From Chloroflexota bacterium (GTDB lineage: Bacteria; Chloroflexota; UBA6077; CF-72), in contig JAFAOS010000529.1 in assembly GCA_019247515.1 (NCBI GenBank), positions 1 to 64,000 on the forward strand: a stretch of 64,000 bases of DNA, in the 5' to 3' direction. The translations under genes were made by a program, and so were the position numbers. Below the pieces are notes generated by a model, which was not told the DNA's origin, ran no database searches, and was given only the letters and a program-made list of their open reading frames with translations. Positions 35,941 to 43,839 of the stretch are shown one piece after another (the first letter of the stretch is position 1; each line of letters begins with the position of its first letter).

Positions 35941-37209
35941 CTACTTATTCTCCGCCTGGATTTGCATCTGGGGTCTGCCGGTGACCAGCAGCCAGGCGGG
36001 CAGCATCACCAGGGTCAGGATCGGGATCAGGTTGATGTCCGGCACCATGACCGCGGCCATGAACAGGCTCAGCCAGCCCTGGCGGGTAATGGCGAGCAGG
36101 AAGCCGAGGACGGCGCACGCGACGGTCAGGGCGGGCGGGACAAACGGGAGAAACGCGTTGAAGGCCAGTCCAGCGGCCACGCCAATGAAGACCGACGGAA
36201 AAATGCGGCCGCCGCGAAACGCGCACGTGCCGGCGATGACCAGGGCCGCCATCTTGACCAGGGTCACCAGCACCAGGCCGGCAGCGGAGTACTGACTGGC
36301 GTCTTGCGCCAGCTCTTTCATCTGATCGAGCCCCTTGAAGAGCGTGATGGGTCCACCCACGGCGCCAAGGATTCCCAGTAGCACCCCGCCGAGCGTCAGC
36401 GCCAGGAGCGTATTGGTGACGCGCTTGAACAGCGGATACACGCCGCGAAAGGCGTAGACGGTCACCAGGCCGAGCAACGCGGCGACCGACGCGAGGACCG
36501 CCCCGATGAGCAGGTCGGGCAGATTGGCGCCGGGGTACGGCGGCAGTGAGACCGACATCGACAGTTGGCCACCGCTGAGCGCATCGGTGGTCAACGAGCC
36601 AGCCCCAGCCGCCACCATCGGTCCAAACAGCCGGTCCCACAGTGGCACCTGGGAATCGCCCGCGGCCATCGATTCGGTCAGGACCAGCGCGGCGGCCACC
36701 GGTGTTCCGAACATCGCGCCGAGCATGCCGGCGGTGGCCAGCCCAACCCAGATCTGCGCGCCAACGACGGGGATGAGCCGGCTGCCGAGGGCGTACACCA
36801 CGGCAATCGTGATGCCCATGATCGGATTCTCGGGCCCAAGGCTGATCCCGCCCGCCAGCATCAGGATCAACGCCAGCAGCAGGCTGGGCAGAATCGAGAG
36901 CGCGAGTGGCGGCTCAACAAGGCCGAGGGTCGCCGGGTCCGGACCGGCGTGGCCGGGCATTTTCCACACGATCAGGCCGACCGCGACACCCGTCAGCGTC
37001 AGAATCAGGACGATCCACGCAGGCGCATTACCCGAGACGCCGAATGCTTGGGGAATAACGCTCCACAACACGTGCTCGAGCTGATTGGCAACGTCGGTCA
37101 CCACCAGCAGGATCACGCTGGCGGCGACGCCCACCACCAGTGCCGGCACCGATAGTCGCAACAGCTGGCGAACCGGGGACGGACGCGTAGCGGGCAGGGT
37201 GTCGGTCAT
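35941..37209 (-). CDS. ClC-family ion channel/transporter (YfeO-like)
   Basis: A 422-aa membrane protein with about 10-11 hydrophobic segments. ClC selectivity-filter-like motifs are visible: 'LAGGISLGPENPIMGITIAV' (equivalent of the GREGP helix) and 'GTCAFRGGRIFPSVFIGVAA' (GxFxP helix). In the first motif the usual Arg-Glu is replaced by Leu-Gly (SLGPENP), as in YfeO-type proteins, so the external gating Glu of CLC exchangers may be shifted or absent. Expected role: anion (chloride or fluoride-type) passage across the inner membrane. It lies 27 bp downstream of the TetR gene in the same direction and may be co-transcribed. Confidence 0.83.
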   Translation of the reverse strand: MTDTLPATRPSPVRQLLRLSVPALVVGVAASVILLVVTDVANQLEHVLWSVIPQAFGVSGNAPAWIVLILTLTGVAVGLIVWKMPGHAGPDPATLGLVEPPLALSILPSLLLALILMLAGGISLGPENPIMGITIAVVYALGSRLIPVVGAQIWVGLATAGMLGAMFGTPVAAALVLTESMAAGDSQVPLWDRLFGPMVAAGAGSLTTDALSGGQLSMSVSLPPYPGANLPDLLIGAVLASVAALLGLVTVYAFRGVYPLFKRVTNTLLALTLGGVLLGILGAVGGPITLFKGLDQMKELAQDASQYSAAGLVLVTLVKMAALVIAGTCAFRGGRIFPSVFIGVAAGLAFNAFLPFVPPALTVACAVLGFLLAITRQGWLSLFMAAVMVPDINLIPILTLVMLPAWLLVTGRPQMQIQAENK

Positions 37210-37236
37210 GGCAGGTCAAGGATAGTCGGCGTCGCG

Positions 37237-37836
37237 TCAGGATCGCGGAGTGGCGGCGACCCAGTCTTCCATCAGGTCCGCGAGCGCCTGAACCACCGGC
37301 GCGACCTGCGCGGGATCCTCGGCGATCATCGCCTGCATGCCAACCCCACGAATCGCACTCATGATCGTGTGTGCGACCAGGGCCACGTCCAGGTCGGCGC
37401 GGAGCACGCCGGACTGTCGGCCGCGCTCCAGGATGCTGCAGAGCCAGCCATGCCAGGCCGCGTCGATGTCGCGCAGGATCGCGGCGACCGACGCGTCGCG
37501 CTGGGCGCGCGCCACCAGCTCGGTGTAGACGACGGCGGCCTGATCCTGGAGGTGCTCGCCTGCATCGACGAACTCCCAGCGGATGGCCGCGAGCGGGTCG
37601 ACCGGCGCCCCGGGATTGTTGGGCGCCGCGGTCTGGCTGAACTGGTCGACCATCAGGCTGCCGACGGCGCGAATCAGGGCGTCCTTGCTGTCGAAGTAGT
37701 AGAGCAGGGTGCCGTTGTTGATGCCGGCCGCGCGGGCGACGTCGGCGAAGCGCAGGCCTTCGAGGCCGCGTTCGGCGATGAGGCGGTAGGCGACGTGGAC
37801 GATCTGGGCGCGGCGGTCGGTGCGGGGAGTCGGCAC
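37237..37836 (-). CDS. TetR/AcrR family transcriptional regulator
   Basis: About 199 aa from GTG 37836. The helix-turn-helix is 'LRFADVARAAGINNGTLLYY' followed by 'FDSKDALIRAVGSLMVDQF', the standard TetR N-terminal domain, and the ligand-binding domain follows ('LARAQRDASVAAILRDIDAA' region). The ORF-track start (GTG 37881) overlaps one of two near-identical palindromes that I read as operators, so the downstream GTG, adjacent to the conserved 'RTDRRAQIVHVAYRLI', is preferred. The gene diverges from the FAD monooxygenase, so it probably represses both itself and that enzyme. Confidence 0.88.
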   Translation of the reverse strand: MPTPRTDRRAQIVHVAYRLIAERGLEGLRFADVARAAGINNGTLLYYFDSKDALIRAVGSLMVDQFSQTAAPNNPGAPVDPLAAIRWEFVDAGEHLQDQAAVVYTELVARAQRDASVAAILRDIDAAWHGWLCSILERGRQSGVLRADLDVALVAHTIMSAIRGVGMQAMIAEDPAQVAPVVQALADLMEDWVAATPRS

Positions 37837-37860
37837 GCGGGCAGCGTACCACAGGTTCTC

Positions 37861-37879
37861 GTTCAACCAGACAGTTGAC
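37861..37879. promoter_or_regulatory. Putative TetR operator 1
   Basis: GTTCAACCAGACAGTTGAC contains the palindrome TCAAC-n6-GTTGA. It is nearly the reverse complement of operator 2, from which it differs at 3 of 19 positions. It lies between the TetR start and operator 2. Confidence 0.65.
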
Positions 37880-37914
37880 ACCGGCTCACGCTCGGGTTAG
37901 AGTGGTGATCAGCA

Positions 37915-37933
37915 GTCAACCATCTAGTTGAAC
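37915..37933. promoter_or_regulatory. Putative TetR operator 2
   Basis: GTCAACCATCTAGTTGAAC contains TCAAC-n6-GTTGA. It ends 14 bp before the ATG of the FAD monooxygenase, where bound repressor would block transcription or translation initiation. Centre-to-centre distance to operator 1 is about 54 bp, roughly five helical turns. Confidence 0.65.
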
Positions 37934-37947
37934 GAAAGTGAGTTCTG

Positions 37948-39219
37948 ATGACCCTGCGCGTCCTCATCGCCGGTGGCGGCCTCGGCGGCCTCACCCTCGC
38001 GCATGCCCTCCGCTCCGCCGGCCTCCAGCCCGCCGTCTTCGAACGCAGCCCCGCGCACCTCGATCCCTCCACCAGCTACCGCATCCACATCGACGCCAAC
38101 GGCAGTCGCGCCCTGCACCAGTGTCTGCCGCCCGCGCTGTGGCGCGAGTTCGAGGCGCGCTCCGCCGCCGCCCCGCTCGGCATCGCCTTCGCTACGGAAC
38201 GCCTCAAGCAGCTCGCGTTTATTCCGGATCCAGCTTCGAACTCTGATCCCGCCGCGCACTCGCATCCGATCAGTCGCTCGGGGCTGCGCCAGCTGCTCTG
38301 CACGGGTCTGGAGGACGTGGTGAGCTTCGAGACGCGCGTCACCGGCTTCCAGCCGCACGCCGACGGCGTCGAGCTGTGCTTTGCCGACGGCACTTCCGCC
38401 CGCGGCGACGTGCTGGTCGGCGCCGACGGTTCGGCCTCTCCGATTCGCAAGCAGCTTCTGCCCGCTGCTCGCGTGTGCGACACCGGCGTCGGCGGTGTTG
38501 CCGGCAAGGTGTATCTCGACGAGCGGATGCGCCAACGCATCGGCGAGCGGCTGCTGCGCCAGATGACCATGGTCCTGCCCGTCCGCGGATTCGGGATGTT
38601 CCTCGCGCCGTTCTTGCGCCAGGACGCAGCCTCGGCGCTGGATTTGCCCGAGCACCTCTTCTGGGTCGTCCTCGGGCGATCAGCTGCTTTTGGACTGGAC
38701 TCGGACGCACACCGCGCGTCCGGAACCGGGCTGCAGCGGCTGGCCCTGCGCACCGCCGAGCGCTGGCATCCGCTGCTGCGCATGTTGATCGCCGCGGCTG
38801 ACGTGAGCACTGTCGTGGGCGTGCCGCTTCATTCGGCGGAGCCCGTGGCGGCCTGGCCCACCACGCGCGTCACCCTGCTCGGCGACGCGATCCACACGAT
38901 GACGCCGCTCCAGGGGCTCGGGGGCAACACCGCGCTGCAGGACGCGGCCGTCCTGGCCCGGCACCTGGCGCTCGCCGACCGCGGGCAGACGGATGTGCTC
39001 TCGGCGATCGGCGCCTACGAAGCCGAGATGCGGCTGTACGCCTTCGACGCGGTGCGACGTTCGCTGCAGGTCTCCGAGTCGGTGGCGACTACCAACGTGC
39101 TCGGGCGGATCGGTTTTCGAACGGTGCTGGAGCTTGTCAACGCGGTGCCGGCGCTCGGCAAGGTGATGTTCCAGCGCCCCGCCCGGCAGGCGGACGACTT
39201 CGGCCGTGTCGATTGGTAG
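37948..39219 (+). CDS. FAD-dependent monooxygenase, TetR-controlled
   Basis: A 423-aa class A flavin monooxygenase: 'VLIAGGGLGGLTLAHALRSA' (FAD Rossmann), 'DVLVGADGSASPIRKQLLPA' (DG motif) and 'VTLLGDAIHTMTPLQGLGGN' (GD motif). The general architecture is shared with tetracycline-destructase-like and aromatic-ring hydroxylases, so it may oxidise a toxic or signal molecule that also releases the divergent TetR repressor (inference). ATG 37948 follows operator 2 closely. The last residues (GRVDW and stop) come from a family B repeat (GTGTCGATTGGTAG...), so the original C-terminus may have been replaced. Confidence 0.9.
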   Translation: MTLRVLIAGGGLGGLTLAHALRSAGLQPAVFERSPAHLDPSTSYRIHIDANGSRALHQCLPPALWREFEARSAAAPLGIAFATERLKQLAFIPDPASNSDPAAHSHPISRSGLRQLLCTGLEDVVSFETRVTGFQPHADGVELCFADGTSARGDVLVGADGSASPIRKQLLPAARVCDTGVGGVAGKVYLDERMRQRIGERLLRQMTMVLPVRGFGMFLAPFLRQDAASALDLPEHLFWVVLGRSAAFGLDSDAHRASGTGLQRLALRTAERWHPLLRMLIAAADVSTVVGVPLHSAEPVAAWPTTRVTLLGDAIHTMTPLQGLGGNTALQDAAVLARHLALADRGQTDVLSAIGAYEAEMRLYAFDAVRRSLQVSESVATTNVLGRIGFRTVLELVNAVPALGKVMFQRPARQADDFGRVDW

Positions 39220-39345
39220 GGGAGACCCCTACAACCCCGATGGGTGGGGTCATCGACGGCGACGCTCGGGGGCGACCGACTGGTGGCGGATGACTTGGGT
39301 CGCGTCGACGGGTAGGGGAGACCCCTACGACCCCCAGTGGGATGG
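39205..39345 (+). repeat. Family B repeats (GTAGGGGAGACCCCTAC), two copies
   Basis: Perfect hairpins GTAGGGG-AGA-CCCCTAC at 39216-39232 and 39312-39328, each inside a longer shared unit (GTGTCGATNGGTAGGGGAGA...CCCCTACRACCCC). The first copy contains the stop codon of the monooxygenase gene. Confidence 0.88.
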
Positions 39346-39357
39346 GCCCTGTCGATG

Positions 39358-39478
39358 TGAGACCTTCCTCTGTCACTACACGTGTTGACAGGGAGCGATG
39401 TGAGACTTCTCTCTTACTACACGTGTTGACACTGGCGACGTTAGACCCTCACCTCTCACTTCACGTGTTGACACGGCC
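39358..39478 (+). repeat. Family E: three tandem 41-42 bp units with CACGTGTTGACA
   Basis: CACGTGTTGACA occurs at 39379-39390, 39420-39431 and 39462-39473, each preceded by a pyrimidine-rich stretch and GTGAGAC/GTTAGAC. TTGACA equals a consensus -35 box and CACGTG is a perfect 6-bp palindrome. The rest of the gap up to 39556 shows nothing I can name. The block lies between the convergent monooxygenase and Rieske genes. Confidence 0.8.
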
Positions 39479-39556
39479 TGTCGTCCTGAGCGATCGCGAA
39501 AACTCGCGCCTCTTTGCGAAGGCAGAGAGTTATTGGGACACGCGGTCGTTCGACCC

Positions 39557-40090
39557 TCAGCCTGAACCTAGCAGGTCCGCCAGTTCCAGCGTTAAATACA
39601 GGTAGCCGTCGTCGACCACCGTCTGGTACGTCGGCACCGTGTACGGGCCTTTGACCATGCCTTCCGCTGGCGGCTCTTCTGGTTGGTCATTCGCGGTGAC
39701 GATCATGCGATTCTTCACGCGATCGACCTCCGCCACGCGCAGGTCCGCTGGCAGTGCCGCCGGCTCGTCGACGCCCACCGCGTAGCTGCGGACGCGCAGG
39801 CGCTGTGGGTCGCACCACGACTGGCCGGTCTTGAGGTCGAATTCCCAGCCGTGCCAGACGCAGGTCAGGATCTCTTTGCGACTCTCATACTCGAACGCGC
39901 CAGGCACAGACGCCCGCAAAGCGCCCCACAGTTTGCCTTCGCACAGCGGGGCGCCCTGGTGCGGGCAGCGGTTGCGGATCGCGTAAAAGTTCCCGTCGAC
40001 GTTGAAAACGCCGATCGACCGCCCGGCAATGCGGACGATCTTGCGGCTGCCGGGCGGGATCTCGTCCACCCGCCCAACCAGGAACTTCAC
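39557..40090 (-). CDS. Rieske [2Fe-2S] protein
   Basis: A 177-aa protein. Rieske ligands: CPHQGAPLC (CxH) and CVWHGWEF (CxxH), separated by about 30 residues as in non-haem oxygenase ferredoxin components. There is no catalytic oxygenase domain, so it is an electron-transfer or regulatory partner. The C-terminal 60 residues ('MVKGPYTVPTYQTVVDDGYL') are an addition not typical of simple Rieske ferredoxins. Last gene of a minus-strand run after the amidohydrolase (15 bp gap). Confidence 0.9.
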   Translation of the reverse strand: MKFLVGRVDEIPPGSRKIVRIAGRSIGVFNVDGNFYAIRNRCPHQGAPLCEGKLWGALRASVPGAFEYESRKEILTCVWHGWEFDLKTGQSWCDPQRLRVRSYAVGVDEPAALPADLRVAEVDRVKNRMIVTANDQPEEPPAEGMVKGPYTVPTYQTVVDDGYLYLTLELADLLGSG

Positions 40091-40105
40091 GTTCGCGGAG
40101 CGTCC

Positions 40106-41191
40106 TCAGAGCCCGTACAGCTTGCGTCCGTTCTCCGCGTAGATCTTCTGCTTGACGTCATCCGGCAGGAAGTTCGGCACCGCGAAATCCGGGTCGTCGC
40201 TGTCCCAGTGCGGATAGTCACTCGCAAACAGAATGTGATCGACCATATCGCCGAACTGATCCAGCAACTGCACGAATTGCTGCGGTTTGTGCGGCTCCTC
40301 CACCGGCTGAGTCGTCAGCCACACGTGCTCGCGGATGTACTCCGACGGCAAGCGCTTCAAGTGGGGCACCTCGCTCTTGAGCAGCGACCACGCGGAATCC
40401 ATGCGCCACATCAGCGACGGAATCCACCCGAAGCCGTTTTCGACGGACACCAGCTTCAGGTCCGGGAAGTGTTCGAAGACGCCCTCGGTGACCAGCGACA
40501 CGATATTGGCCTGCATGGCCTGGGCTGGTCCGACGTGGTCCTCCAGGTAAAAAGAAGCCCAGCCGCTGCCGGTGATCGGATTGCCGTACGAGCCGAACGC
40601 GTGCGACATGATGTGCAGTCCGTACTTCGCCGCCGCCTCGTAGATCGGCCAGTACTTGCGCCGACCCATCGGCTCCTGCGGACGTCCCGAGAACTGGATC
40701 TGGACGAAGCGCTTGTCGTGGGCCACCCGCTCGATCTCGGCGACGGACGCTTGCGGGTCCTCGTGGGCGATCGTCAGCGACGCGCGCAGGCGCGGCTCCT
40801 TGTCGAGCCACTCCTCGATTTGCCAGTCATTGACGGCGCTGGCCAGCGCGGCGCCCAGTTCGAGGTTCATCTGGCGTGAGGCCGGGTTCAAGGGGATGCA
40901 GATCGCGTGCGCGACGTTGTAGGGATCGAGGTAGTCCCTGGCCGAATGGCCGACCTCCGAGCCACTGACGCGGCCCGAGGGTGGGCGCGCGTCCTCGCGA
41001 TGGTCCATGAACCGCGGGTAGTAGGCGCCCTGCGGCCCGCGCATGCCGTGCGTCTCGATGTGCTCCTGCCAGCGGCGCGACAGGTAGGGGTACAGGTCCT
41101 TGATCGAGTTGAGCTCGTTGTGAAAGTCGCAGTCGATCAGCGCGGGGCGCGATCGCAGCCGCGCCTCTGAACGGGTCAAGGTCTGGACCAT
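40106..41191 (-). CDS. Amidohydrolase_2 family protein (copy 1)
   Basis: A 361-aa TIM-barrel hydrolase: N-terminal 'ALIDCDFHNELNSIKDLYPY' (D-x-D-x-H metal motif region), 'HIMSHAFGSYGNPITGSGWA' (metal His), 'HFPDLKLVSVENGFGWIPSL' and 'HILFASDYPHWDSDDPDF' (catalytic Asp in SDYPH). Clearly paralogous to the next upstream gene, sharing 'AVNDWQIEEWLDKEPRLRAS' and 'LPSEYIREHVWLTTQPVEEP'. ACMSD-like enzymes of this family hydrolyse or decarboxylate ring-cleavage products. Co-directional with the Rieske gene. Confidence 0.9.
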   Translation of the reverse strand: MVQTLTRSEARLRSRPALIDCDFHNELNSIKDLYPYLSRRWQEHIETHGMRGPQGAYYPRFMDHREDARPPSGRVSGSEVGHSARDYLDPYNVAHAICIPLNPASRQMNLELGAALASAVNDWQIEEWLDKEPRLRASLTIAHEDPQASVAEIERVAHDKRFVQIQFSGRPQEPMGRRKYWPIYEAAAKYGLHIMSHAFGSYGNPITGSGWASFYLEDHVGPAQAMQANIVSLVTEGVFEHFPDLKLVSVENGFGWIPSLMWRMDSAWSLLKSEVPHLKRLPSEYIREHVWLTTQPVEEPHKPQQFVQLLDQFGDMVDHILFASDYPHWDSDDPDFAVPNFLPDDVKQKIYAENGRKLYGL

Positions 41192-41249
41192 CAGTATCTC
41201 CTGGTGCTAGTCATACCACGTTCCGCGCGTCATACCTCGCGCAAGGTCG

Positions 41250-41275
41250 CCAATTCCACCTACGGTGGAGCCCTC
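41250..41275 (-). repeat. Family A repeat fragment
   Basis: Contains TCCACCTACGGTGGA (41255-41269) and GAGCCC, with no second hairpin. It lies in the 146-bp gap between the two paralogous minus-strand amidohydrolase genes and has the usual orientation relative to them. Confidence 0.7.
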
Positions 41276-41337
41276 ACGTACCCTGGTCAGCGTCATCAAC
41301 CTCCACCTACGCTGGTCACGCTGTCTTCGGCGATTCG

Positions 41338-42432
41338 TCAGCTTGGTATCCCGAACAGGGCGCGAGCGTTGTCGGTGCGAATCTTACGCGCGACCCAATC
41401 GGGCAGGTGGCCGAGGAGCACCGTCTCGGGATCGGCCGCGTGCACGCGCGGGTAGTGGCTGGCGTACAGCAGCATGTCATCCGAGCCGAGCTGATCGACC
41501 ACGTCCAGCAGCTGGTGGGGATCGGCCGGCGCGTCCAGCGGCTGAACGGTGAGCCGCACGTGCTCGCGGATGTACTCCGAAGGCGGCCGCTTGACCCAGG
41601 GCACGAGGCGGCGCAGGTTGCGCCATTCTTTGTCGAAGCGCCACATGTGCGCCGGCAGCCAGGTGAAACCGGATTCGACGAGCACGACGCGCACCGACGG
41701 AAACTGATCGAACACGCCTTCCGCGACGATGTTGGTGAGCTGACTTGCGAAGGTGAAGGCGGCGCCGACGTACTCTTCATAGAAGTAGGACGGCCAGCCG
41801 GATGGCGTCGGCGGATTGCCGGGCACGCCTCCAAACTGGATCGCCGCGACCAGGTTGTGGCGCTCGATCGCCTGCCACACCGGGTGATACAGGCGACTGC
41901 CGAGCGGCCGCTCGGTGCGGACCGGCAGCGCAACCTGCACGAAGCCGGGGTGGTCGGCGACGCGTTCGATCTCCTCGGCGGCCTGCGCCGGCAACTGGAT
42001 CGGCACCACGATCGAGCCGCGCAAGCGCGGCTCTTTGTCGAGCCATTCGGCGATCTGCCAGTCGTTGAAGGCTCGGGCGAAGGCGATCGCGGCGTCCGGA
42101 TTGTGCAGGCTGTCGACCGGGTAGGGAGAACACAGGATCGCCGCCTCGACGTGTGGCTCGTCGAGCACCTGGCGGCGCACCGTGTCCAGGTCCGAGGCGG
42201 CCGGTATGACATTGGGCACGTTCGCCGCTGGACGGCCCTCCACTGGCTTGTAATCGGCGGGCATCGCCGGACGGCTGCCATCTCGCGCCGCGATCGGCGA
42301 CGTCGGCGGGTAATAGAACTCGGTTGGGCCCTTGAACATCGTGTTCTGCACGTGTTCGATCCAGTACGGGGGCAGGTACGGGAAGAGGGCCCGACTGGAT
42401 GGGACGTCGTTGTGGACCGCCGCGTCAATCAC
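41338..42432 (-). CDS. Amidohydrolase_2 family protein (copy 2)
   Basis: A 364-aa paralogue of the downstream gene: 'AFNDWQIAEWLDKEPRLRGS', 'FPSVRVVLVESGFTWLPAHM' and 'PPSEYIREHVRLTVQPLDAP'. The N-terminal motif is 'MIDAAVHNDVPSSRALFPYL' and the C-terminal catalytic segment reads 'LLYASHYPRVHAADPE', where the conserved SDYPH is SHYPR: the Asp is replaced by His. That change may abolish or alter activity. Start is GTG 42432 (no clear Shine-Dalgarno). Confidence 0.88.
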   Translation of the reverse strand: MIDAAVHNDVPSSRALFPYLPPYWIEHVQNTMFKGPTEFYYPPTSPIAARDGSRPAMPADYKPVEGRPAANVPNVIPAASDLDTVRRQVLDEPHVEAAILCSPYPVDSLHNPDAAIAFARAFNDWQIAEWLDKEPRLRGSIVVPIQLPAQAAEEIERVADHPGFVQVALPVRTERPLGSRLYHPVWQAIERHNLVAAIQFGGVPGNPPTPSGWPSYFYEEYVGAAFTFASQLTNIVAEGVFDQFPSVRVVLVESGFTWLPAHMWRFDKEWRNLRRLVPWVKRPPSEYIREHVRLTVQPLDAPADPHQLLDVVDQLGSDDMLLYASHYPRVHAADPETVLLGHLPDWVARKIRTDNARALFGIPS

Positions 42433-42467
42433 GACAAGCTCGCCTCATCGAAGGATAGTTGTTCCGG

Positions 42468-43619
42468 TCATCGCCAGACTTCGTCCGCCACGCGCTGGAT
42501 GAGCTCCAGCTTGCCCCACTGCTGCTCTTCGGTCAGTGCCGAGCCGAAGCCACAGCGCGGGCAGATCGCCAACTGTTCCAGTGGCAGATAGCGCGTCGCC
42601 TCGTCCAGTCGTTGCCGAAGGTAGTCGGGCGATTCCACGTCGCCGTGATTGCTCACCAGGCCCAGGACGGCGGTTTTGTCAGGCGGCATGAAGCGGAGCG
42701 CCTCGAGCGATCCGGCCGCGTCGCTATCGTATTCGAGCAGGAAGCGATCGAAATTGAGCTCGCGGAATAGTTCTTCGGCGATCGCGTCGTAGCTGCCTTC
42801 GCGGTGCCAGCCCGGCCCGCCCCGGCCGCCGCCGTTGCCGCGGCAGATGTGGACGGCGAACGTCACGTCCGGAAAACCGGCGATCAGCGCGTTGTCGGCG
42901 CGGATAGAGCGCTGCATGTTCAGGCGCGGGTCCTCGCCGCGGGCGTGCATGCGCTCGACGAGCGGTGGGTCGACATACGCGGTATAGCCCGGTTCGTCGA
43001 TCTGGATGTAACGACACCCGGCCGCGATCACCTCGGAGAGCATCCGCCGCTCGATGTCGATCACGTCCGCCAGAAATGCGTCCATGTCGGGGTATACATC
43101 GCGCGAATGCTCGTACTCGAAACGCTGCGAGATACGGTCGGGTCCGATCAGCGTGAGCTTGACCGGATGCGTGGCGAGGCTGCTGGAGAGCGCATACTCG
43201 TCCGCGAGCAGGTTGTGGACCAGCTCGAGGCGATGTTTGACGGGCAAACGGTTGTAGATCGCGGTGCCCGGCCCGCTGACGCCAGACTCGACGCGATGCG
43301 GCGTGGCGACCGCCGCCTGTCGGGCGGCTGCCGACGAGCGGCGGGTGGGCACGTACGGCAGCGCATCGAAACCTTCGACCGCGCCGCCGAAGCTCTGCTG
43401 GAAACCCGCGAAGCGCAACAACTCGCCGTCGGTGACCACCGGCAGACCGATCTGTTCCTGGCGACGCAGCACGTCGCGCACGGCGCGCACCTGGCCGCTC
43501 CGCAACGCGCCATCGTCGATCTGGCCCGCGTGGTGCTCGACGTACAGGTCGCGGAGCCAGTCTGGGGTGCGCAGCGCGCCCGTGTGATCGCTACGCGCGG
43601 TATGAAATGGCGAGCGCAT
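42468..43619 (-). CDS. MetE C-terminal-domain-like protein (cobalamin-independent methyltransferase fold)
   Basis: About 383 aa from ATG 43619 (AGGA 6 nt upstream); the ORF-track start adds 21 unsupported residues. The fold is the C-terminal barrel of methionine synthase MetE: 'RYIQIDEPGYTAYVDPPLVE', 'VHICRGNGGGRGGPGWHREG' (zinc-ligand His and Cys), 'FLLEYDSDAAGSLEALRFMP' and 'CPRCGFGSALTEEQQWGKLE' (second zinc Cys). Only one barrel is present (MetE has two), as in alkylthiol:CoM-like and other single-domain relatives. It may demethylate or transfer a thiol-linked alkyl group. First gene of the run that continues with the amidohydrolases and the Rieske protein. Confidence 0.88.
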   Translation of the reverse strand: MRSPFHTARSDHTGALRTPDWLRDLYVEHHAGQIDDGALRSGQVRAVRDVLRRQEQIGLPVVTDGELLRFAGFQQSFGGAVEGFDALPYVPTRRSSAAARQAAVATPHRVESGVSGPGTAIYNRLPVKHRLELVHNLLADEYALSSSLATHPVKLTLIGPDRISQRFEYEHSRDVYPDMDAFLADVIDIERRMLSEVIAAGCRYIQIDEPGYTAYVDPPLVERMHARGEDPRLNMQRSIRADNALIAGFPDVTFAVHICRGNGGGRGGPGWHREGSYDAIAEELFRELNFDRFLLEYDSDAAGSLEALRFMPPDKTAVLGLVSNHGDVESPDYLRQRLDEATRYLPLEQLAICPRCGFGSALTEEQQWGKLELIQRVADEVWR

Positions 43620-43839
43620 GGGTCCTGCCACGCTCCGCATGCTACGCCGCGAATGTAGCGGGTTGTTGACCTGTGGCTGCACTCGACGCGTGGTTCAATG
43701 TGGTTCTTCGGCGATGGCCTGCTACCCCGGTGTCTGGGAGCCCGTCGCTAACATGCATGCATCACGAGCGTTAACCAACTGATCCACGGCAGTCGCACGT
43801 CGGGCCGGTCTTCGCGTGCCTGTCAGAAGGGGTGGAGCT

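Noticed and set aside
39366-39480. Family E TTGACA boxes as promoters for a downstream gene
   Set aside because: No start codon follows in the plus direction and the next gene is convergent; no TATAAT-like box at 16-18 bp was seen. Kept only as a repeat finding.
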